Assembly: GCF_032854445.1 (NCBI RefSeq) | Contig: NC_088304.1 | Coordinates: forward strand, 34,280,810 to 34,344,809 | Source: Liolophura sinensis | Taxonomy: Eukaryota; Mollusca; Polyplacophora; Chitonida; Chitonidae | Length of the DNA: 64,000 nucleotides | Direction: 5' to 3' | Shown here: positions 56,196 through 64,000 of the stretch, piece after piece | Layout: the number at the start of each line of letters is the position of its first letter | Position numbering within the stretch: position 1 is the first letter of the stretch | The notes under the pieces: generated by a model | What the model was told of the DNA's origin: nothing | Databases searched by the model: none | Seen by the model: only the letters and a program-made list of their open reading frames with translations | Program-made: the position numbers and the translations under genes

Positions 56196-59100
56196 AAATC
56201 TGGTGGTCCGGGAAATGTTCAGCTTCGGATCAGACCTAAGAGTTGGAGACCTCAGCATGATATAGATGTAATCCAAGTACTTTCCGTAAACTGGACAACA
56301 GGTTTGGACAACAGTCCTGGTTCAATCTAGTAAAAACTTAAAACACTGTAACTTTGTTAATTCTTTTAATGAAATTTAAATGTCGGCAAAGTGTTATTTA
56401 TTTTACCCTTGTTTTTTTTCGCTTCGTGGTGTGACTCTTCCAAGGGACAGATCAAGTCGACCAGGTGTCATTATAACTTGATCGACTGTGGTCTCATGTG
56501 AGGTGTCTTTGAAATGACGTTCCAGTGAGGCGGCACTGTCGAGATATGAACGAAACAATTGTGAAAATGAAAGTAATCGAGACAGTTTGTGTGGTGTTAT
56601 TCTAAAGGTCCTAACACCCATGAGAAGCAGTCATACAGCCTTCTAGCAGAGCAGTATTGTTCACCTCACTCTACTTTCACAACCACAATTTTTGATATAA
56701 AACGCCGGGTTAAATGGCCTGATACCTATTAATTTTCCATAAACGACATTGTTAACAGTGCTGATACTCAGCCCCAAACATCCCTTGGTCAATAAGCTTT
56801 GTCACATACTTGGCCCAGCTTATTAAAAAGCAGCAGTAAAATCTTAACATAGGTCGACCGTCAAAATCTGGACATTTCTTTCCCCAGCAGCTGGGAGGGG
56901 TTCCCAGCAACGCGAAGGGACGTCACAGCCTCATCACCACCTCCTTGTGTCTCCTTGTGTCCTCTGGCAAAGAATTCCAATCTTTCATCATTAAGCCTCA
57001 TATCTGCGGATGTCGTCAGTATGGGACGTTGTGGTGTACAGACTGGCGTAACGTTACGACCGGTTCGAGAAACAGCTCCGCCTCCCCCCGTGACTTGCGT
57101 GACTTGGAGCTAAACCACCGAGAGCTGGATACTTACGACTAGATAAGACAACCTGCGGGCGAATACTCGAGAGTAATGGTCGCAGATCTTGGAGCGATCG
57201 TGCTACAAATCGAGGGAGATTTTTGCTTTTTTTGAAGAATATGAAGATATCGTGAGTCACAGGAAGTTTTTGCTCACGGGCAAAAACCCTATCAGCTGTG
57301 ACAAACATAAATCCTGACTAACTGTAATCAATCGGGCTTTGTCGGATGAGCTGTGTTCGAGTTCGATCTTCGTTAATCGTATGAATAGTCTTGTCACAAA
57401 GTGGCTTTGATTTCATGCAATCGCATGACTGCACTAGATAAAGTCCTGCGAGAGTCGATGTTAACATCAACCGCGAGTGACCACGGTAACAAAACATCTC
57501 TACAAACCACAGAGGTCGTAGGTAGTTCTAGTTCTGATATGACTGGGCCTTAAGCCCCTCTTCCACTGACCACGACAATATTCCCCGACTGTTTACGACC
57601 ATTCCGTGAGTGTTCGCCATCCATTTGTCGTAGTCCATCGCGGTCACTCGGCAAACAAAACTAAACAAGAGCGTTAAAGACTGTTTCAAGGCATAACCCG
57701 AAATGACGTTTTTGGCGCCTTCACACCATTTCCGTCATTGCCATCACATTGTCTGTTTCCAAGATTTAGTGTGCGGTGACCAGTAACTAGCAGCCTTTGG
57801 AGCTTAGCCTTGGTCTATCAATCACCTTCCTCTACTTGGTCACCTAATGACGACAAAACCAGGCCAGATTCCCATGTTTGCCACCGAATCACTATCATTG
57901 CACGAATAAATTATGGCACAAGCTAGAAAAGTCGTGACCCAGTTACACGACAGTTTTGAACATGTTCAAAATTGTCAGGAAAGCTTTCTGAGTATACAAG
58001 CCTCAACAAGAACGACGCCAAGATGCCAAGATATAACTAGGGGAATTAAAAGTTGGCATAAGTAGAGGCCCATTTCAAGCCGGCTGTAGACGTGCAAAGG
58101 CCAGGAAAATAGTCGTCACCATTGGGAAAGTAGCTTAAAGAGCACGAACTGGCAGGCATACAAACGTTTTCACACAAAATCATCATCAGTCACTCAGTGT
58201 TATTTTACCAGGACAATCTCCTATGGGACAATCAGACGAGTCTTTTAATTAACACAGAAAATTTAAAGCGTGTTGTTAAAAAATAATTAGGCCTACGTGT
58301 AGCCCATGTACGATTTGCCTTGAAACATGATTTAATTAAACGTCTTGTTTTGTGCCTTATGTTTTGTGTTGTCGATTTCTCCAGAGGCGTTGAGTTTAAA
58401 TTTAGCTCCTTATTAAACCCATTAATCTTATGTGCAAAGATTATAACATAACACGTCGGGGAGAAATGCGTGGTATACAAACTTAGCACCTATGGTCACC
58501 TTTAGTGTACCCAGGAGGATTACACACCAACGACCCAGGGGATTCGCAAACCTGTTTTGTCTGTCTGGGGTCAATGGCGGACACAAAACATTGTTACCTC
58601 GGCGACATACACCTGCACGCGTTCATGTACACGTACGTGTATGGGTGCGCGGACCTTGATCAGTTTAGTCTTGTTTCAACGTAGGACATATATGTACTGT
58701 ATGTAAAAGCATGTTGCCTCTCCAATATATATGCCTCTCTACGTGTGCGTGTACTGCAGTATGACATTTAAGTGCTTTTGTATTTCTCGGTTACATGTAC
58801 AGTAATGTACGTGTACCACAGCTATAGCCTTTTACCAGAGTTGATCACCATTTTAATTCAAGTACTAAATAAAGTAAGTGTACTGATGTATGATTTACTT
58901 GTGGTAAAGCTGTTGGGGCCTTGGTGACAAAAAGCGATAGACCACGCTCGTGAGGCCTCTAGCGCAGCCTTCGTTTAAGGTTACACATGTGCAGTTCCGT
59001 CAATTGGGTTCAAGAGTTGCAAGCGAAGAGTGAAGAAGCACTGATTGGATAAAACTGCCACGCAGACATTTTAATTTGTTTATACACTTTTTCTGTACTA

Positions 59101-60074
59101 TTATGTTGCACTTCGTTACAGTATATCACAATTTTGTGTTTTTGAACAGAACTGAATATGTTTTCGTCAGTGCTATTTCACACCCACCTGAAGGTTACTA
59201 CGGTGATACAGTGCTATGACTTCACCTCCAGCAACAGCAGCTCCAAAACTGTTGGTCATGCTAGGCTGATTTTTGATATATTGTAGAGAAGAGTGCAAGC
59301 TGAATGTGGTGGTATGAACTGTTACCACGCACACCTCAGTGGATATATATTTTGGGGGTTTAAGTTGACACTAACTACATAAATAGTAAGGAAAATCAGT
59401 ATAACTTGTCTTCCTCCAATATAGTGTCCATATTTCTTTAAATACCTAGGACACCTGGGCTGCGGTTTTAAACCGAACTGGGACAGAGAATTTGTTCATC
59501 CCCTCTCTCTTACTATTCACTGAGGCCTTGGCCGCTTGCGCAGAGTAACGTTCGTTTAAGACCTTTTTTCTTCTACCTACTTGACGTCTGTGCGTAACAT
59601 ACGTGATTATTCGTCAGTAGGTTGGCAATGGTCAATGGTTCACTCATGCCTTAACCATAGAACTGACCGTATATATATAAATGAAAAAATCTTGAGCATG
59701 GCATTAAACAAGAATAAAATATTGGCTGTGTTGGTGGAGTGGTGGGCACTGTCAAGGTATTTCCTATCACCCAGATAATAGCAAAGCGCTCAGGTATGTG
59801 CCAGTTCAGCCTGCCTTGATAAGGACAAGAAAACTCATAAGACAAAGCAAGGACTCTGCCATGTGCATAACGTCCGCAAAAACAACCACAGCGGGCGCCG
59901 TTCTCACGTGAATTTGGTTCGAAACATATCGGCCGGCGTGATACGTGAACTTCGATTAACATCCTTGAAATCCGAAACACTTATATTTATTTATTTATTT
60001 ATTTATTCATTTGGTTGTTGTTTAAATAACTGTTTCACAATTGTTTCAACGGTCTGTCAACTGTCTGCCACTCA

Positions 60075-60440
60075 GGTCCTACAGCTGCGTGATCCTGAGG
60101 TCCTGTCCAATTCGTGCCCTACAGCTTCGTGATCCTGGAGGCCTGTCCGCCACGTCCGCTACAGCTTCGTGATCCTGAAGGTCTGTGCGCCACCGACCCT
60201 ACAGCTTCGTCATCCTGGAAGCCTGTCCGCCACTTACCCTTCAGCTTCGTGATCCTGGGGGCCTGTCCACCACCTCCGCTACAGCTTCGTGATCCTGAAG
60301 GTCTGTACGCCACCGACCCTACAGCTTCGTCATCCTGGGGGCCTGTCCGCCACGTGCCCTTCAGCTTCGTGATCCTAAGGGCCTGTCCACCACCTCCGCT
60401 ACAGCTGCATGATCCTGAGGGCCTGTCCGTCAAGTGCCCT
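60075..60440 (+). repeat. 40-bp minisatellite (9 units) with 120-bp higher-order period
   Basis: Tandem copies of CTACAGCTTCGTGATCCTGA followed by AGGCCTGTCCGCCACGTCCG, spaced 40 apart. Variants alternate so that neighbouring triplets resemble each other. Long frames are open on both strands, a consequence of composition. Confidence 0.92.
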
Positions 60441-60913
60441 GGGGCCTCATACGCACGAGTGTGAAGACAGACGACGGTAGATGTTGAGTTGTCTTCAACA
60501 GGGTATCGGTTTTCTCGGGCATCAGCGACTGGTATGTGACCACCATTCCGTAAGTTTTTACATCAAGATTCAGAAATCAAGATTTGAACAAAAGTGTCTT
60601 TATAGAATATGTGTTAACATTGTTCACAATTCATTCATAAACTAAATTAAATTTGATTTGGTGGTGTTTAACGTAGTAGATAAGATTTTAAAAATTCGAA
60701 TGACGGCAGTCAGGGTTTTGTGCAGACGATAGGAAACCAACAACTTTCACCAGTTGCCTAACACATGAAGTTTCCGACGAAACAGCGAGAGCTACGTTCA
60801 AGCAAACCACCCCGTTGGCCAAGCCGTTGACAATCGCGGACAGCCACCTTGCGCCTGAGCCAGAGAGGATCGCTAACTCCAAATGAACAATTCATACATA
60901 TATTGGTAGTTTA

Positions 60914-61185
60914 TGTATGTATGATTGGGGTTTTAGGTCGTACTTAACAATTTTCAGTCATATGGCGACGAGATGTGTGTAAATATATTGTGTGTTCTTG
61001 TGGCAGGGCGAGTCCATGCTGCCAAAGTGCTGCCGCCAAAGCAGTATTATGCCGAAGACATCAAACATGACACCCCACCCAGTTCTATTATATTGACACC
61101 GGGCCAACCAGTCCTGTCTCCTTGCTCTAACCTCTCATTGCTGAGCGCTAAGCCAGGCAGCAACAAGTGCCAATTTTAACAGCAC
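60914..61185 (+). repeat. Interspersed repeat family C, plus strand copy
   Basis: Head TTAGGTCGTACTTAACAATT, TTCAGTCATATGGCGACGAG, then AAAGCAGTATTATGCCGAAG and GCAACAAGTGCCAATTTTAA. Its first ~60 bases match family B; the body differs. Confidence 0.78.
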
Positions 61186-61754
61186 TCATTCCCAATCGTC
61201 CTAGATATATCTAGTTAGTACTTCCACCAATAAAAGAATACGCCATTTTTGTGTTTTCGAGTTTTTTGCGTTAAATGTATAGACAACATTGCTCTTTCGC
61301 ATTCACTCAAACATAACATGGCTATCAACATCACAGGACACAAAAACATGGTAAACAAAAACTTTATGTAATGTGCTATTAACATGAAGGCGATTTGTTA
61401 ATTCCTTCCAATGTTACTCTTATATGCCTGAACGATTCTGTACATGCGGATATTAAAAGCACAAGAGAAAAAAATGTCCAAATTAAAGTATCAGTTGTAA
61501 GAACGTGTTTTGTGTAGTGCAGAACGATTATGTGCACAAGAATAAAACACCTGTAGAATAATGAAGCTTGAGATGAATTTGAAGCAGACAGGTGAGTTGG
61601 GGTGGGGTCGTCCAGCCACTAATAAGCCTTTTGTACCGGGTTAGCCAGCGTTAGCCCATTCTCACATCTGCACATCTACTATTGTCGTGCTTAATGCATG
61701 GATAGCTAACGCGTTGCATCTTCAATTTCGCGGTTGTACACCCCAAATCATCAC

Positions 61755-62215
61755 ACTGATAACATTTTCCTATTCAATCTTGTCTTTTCTAAGCACATCT
61801 CAATTATGTTACTTGTAGTTTAGCCACAAAAACAAAGATGTCGACTTTGAAAAAAAAGGCAGAGCCATGGTCTTGCTTGTTGTCTATGAACACGAGTGTA
61901 CACATCACATGTGGGGTATACCGTTACAACAGACTACTTGTGCATATGGCCAGGAAGTAGTAGGCAGTGTAAATACATAAATTGATGCATTAATATAAAA
62001 GCTGCAGGCGACTGTCAAGGTCTGTTTACTAAAGGTATGCTTACCTCTCTTCCTAGGTTAGTGAAAAATGCCGTTTTAAGTCCTAATGTTACATATATCG
62101 GCTCTGTTATCCTTGGGTCCCTATAGGTATACAGGCATCACATATGTATATGTAAAACACGACACAACATTAGGCGTATACACGCAGCCTGCCATGTAGA
62201 TAATGAAATAAGACT
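61755..62215 (+). repeat. Dispersed duplicate block, copy 2
   Basis: TGATAACATTTTCCTATTCA, AAGCTGCAGGCGACTGTCAA and ACACGCAGCCTGCCATGTAG match 43855-44165, with insertions. Confidence 0.7.
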
Positions 62216-62319
62216 TATACGATTGCGGTCATTTGGAGATGGACGAAACCGGAGTGTCCAGGGTAAACCACCAACCTTTGACAAGTTACTGGCCCAATCT
62301 TTTCCATTTGTGATAGCGA

Positions 62320-63520
62320 GGGAATTCACAAATGGCCTCTCCTAAAAAGATAAACGCACACGAGCTATAACGGAAGATGTTCATTTCAGGATGGTATACA
62401 TGTACATGCGTGAATTTAGAAACTTTTGCAACTTTCCTTGCTCTACTGTACATGTAGTTCTTTACGTTCCTTAAAAAGCCACACTCAGAACAGACAAGAG
62501 CACAAATTCTTCATTGTTCATAGTTAAGGAGTAAAGGATCAAAATACAAATTTTGAACTTAGTAGCAAAGTAAAACAATTAATTGCAGCTGTGTTTGACT
62601 TTTTGACATGAAGTTCATCATTTTTGACATATGTAGGCTCTGAATTACTTCTATAGCTCAACGGCGGAGTGTAGACATACGCACAACAATGACTTTAGAC
62701 TCTCTGTTTTCTTGGGACATCGATACTGCCTACAGCTGATCAAAATGGCGGACATGAAATATGTTTTAAATGCATCTCTCCCACGGGGCTAAAACATGAG
62801 ATGTGTCAGAAGCATCGACAAATGACCACGATTGAATGTTGGTTGTTTACCTTAGTCTCCGGCCCACGGCCTTACATATTAACTCCACGTATCAGTAACG
62901 GGATCTCTGTCCACTGACAATGATCCGACGCACCATAACATGTCTCGTGAGCGGAACTCCCTGTGAATTTCGGACCAAAATCCCTTGTGGTTATTTTTTA
63001 CCATAATCAACTCATCTGCTAGCCTTAAGGATAAGGTGACAGTCCAACCATCATCACACTTCATCAACCCCAAGACGTCATCTGTACACACGTACTAATT
63101 TACACCTAGTATGTCTTGCCGTCGGCAGAGAGGCTTAGTGCTTCACAATGACCTGTTTATTTATCATTTAAAATTTTATCATGGGAAGTTGTTAAAGCTA
63201 TTTTTCTAGTGGACTTGACACCAGCTTGAACGTTTTTTGCACTGAATCATGCGTTATTATTTTTGCTGTCATATCTTTCAGATGCCCAATGGGCCTGTTG
63301 AGACTGGGTACTGCTTTACCCGTTGATTTTAGCGGCCTGTTTTTAAAAAGTGCACAGCGAAACACTATCGTATGTTTTAATATCTGTTGTTAACATATAC
63401 TAATACGTATCTCTGGGATCGGTTGGCCATGTCCCACGCTTACGCCGCTGATGTTTGACGCTCTGTTACATTTATTGTCGTGAAACTCAGACCTTGTATG
63501 TTTTAGTTCTGATGCTCGGA
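62320..63520. other. Right-end intergenic sequence
   Basis: No gene that I can support. A 70-codon minus-strand frame at 62879-63091 has somewhat protein-like composition but no recognised family (see findings). Confidence 0.5.
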
Positions 63521-63529
63521 CAAAATTTA

Positions 63530-63612
63530 TTTATAAATTTATTTGATTGGTGTTTTACCCCGTACTCAAGAATATTTCACTTATAAGACGGCGGCCAGCA
63601 TTATAGGCTCAG
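63530..63612 (-). mobile_element. SINE 3' fragment, minus strand
   Basis: ATTTATTTGATTGGTGTTTT, then CGTACTCAAGAATATTTCAC and GACGGCGGCCAGCATTATAG. Confidence 0.8.
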
Positions 63613-63799
63613 TGCAAACTTCGTCTACATGGAGTCATGTGTCGGAGTTGCTGGTCTGCACCAGATTGCTGTTTCTTAAATTAAGATTTTAATACTCTTT
63701 CAAAACTGTTGTTCTAAGATCTCTTTGTTTATCATTAAAAGAGTAATTCAAGGTAAGATTCGACAGGAAACATCGACTTTTTCCTGTTGTTTTTTTTTT

Positions 63800-63990
63800 T
63801 AAATTTGATTTATTTATTTTATTGGTGTTTTGTTCCGTATTCAAGAATATTTACTTATACGACGGTAGACAGCACTATGCTGGGAGGAAACCGCACAAAG
63901 CCCGGGAAAACCCACGACCATCCATTCTCAAGTACGGCCCTAAAGGAAAACAGCATAAGCTGGGCCTGAATTCACAGCGAGACCATTGAT
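63800..63990 (-). mobile_element. SINE copy, minus strand, near window end
   Basis: Complement of the 3' domain (TATTCAAGAATATT, TATACGACGG, GGGAGGAAACCG, GGGAAAACCCACGACCATCC), then GGCCTGAATTCACAGCGA from the central part. Confidence 0.8.
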
Positions 63991-64000
63991 GTTTTATAAA

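Larger units (their letters stand above)
54800..60060. other. Gene-poor region with repeats
   Basis: No convincing exon. Contains family-C repeats, a SINE fragment (55765) and otherwise unremarkable sequence. A slightly GC-richer patch at 56880-57150 could be regulatory but has no clear motif. Confidence 0.6.

Noticed and set aside
56945-57308. GC-richer patch with short frames on both strands
   Set aside because: Could be a promoter or exon, but no family motif, no consistent splice sites and conflicting frames on both strands.

Overview
This is a stretch of animal nuclear genome, most likely from a mollusc. The genes carry GT-AG introns. Two-thirds of the DNA is intron or intergenic. Many copies of a tRNA-derived SINE with an (AAAT)n tail are present, of a type I associate with bivalve and gastropod genomes. 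The taxon is inferred from gene content and repeat style, not from a search.

Layout. (1) Bases 1-983, minus strand: the first two coding exons of an MZT2-like gene (mitotic-spindle organizing protein 2), running off the left edge. (2) Bases 983-2704: a head-to-head intergenic region with six TGACGT (CRE/ATF-type) hexamers and a YY1-like site, probably a shared promoter. (3) Bases 2704-28195, plus strand: a complete 13-exon OSBP (oxysterol-binding protein) gene with PH domain, coiled-coil linker, FFAT-like motif and the lipid-transfer ORD with its EQVSHHPP signature. The phases of all 13 exons close on a protein of about 771 aa only if one extra A in a six-A run in exon 2 is discounted. The 3' UTR probably ends near 30.2 kb. 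(4) Bases 30.2-38.2 kb: gene-poor spacer with minisatellites, SINE pieces and a long-hairpin MITE. (5) Bases 38294-48188, plus strand: a three-exon nodulin-like (NFD4-like) MFS transporter of about 445 aa. Its large first intron holds a decayed second copy of its own first exon whose donor GT has become AT. The region 38-51 kb is an old, rearranged tandem duplication. (6) Bases 51.7-54.8 kb: a broken LTR retrotransposon (RT, RNase H and integrase remnants between LTR-like ends). (7) Bases 54.8-64 kb: repeats, a 40-bp minisatellite and no convincing gene.

The most unusual signal is in the OSBP gene. Three unrelated tandem arrays sit exactly on its splice junctions. A 30-bp array (6 units) spans the exon 5 acceptor and would give in-frame +10 aa steps just upstream of the FFAT motif. 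A 121-bp array (12 full units, 3 shortened, 1 divergent) begins inside exon 6 and repeats its donor. Each full unit contains a 57-nt open segment flanked by AG and GTAAGC that would splice in phase 0/0 as a 19-aa cassette. A roughly 121-bp array (4 units) starts at the exon 10 donor. Whether these generate protein length diversity between the PH domain and the ORD can be tested with transcripts.
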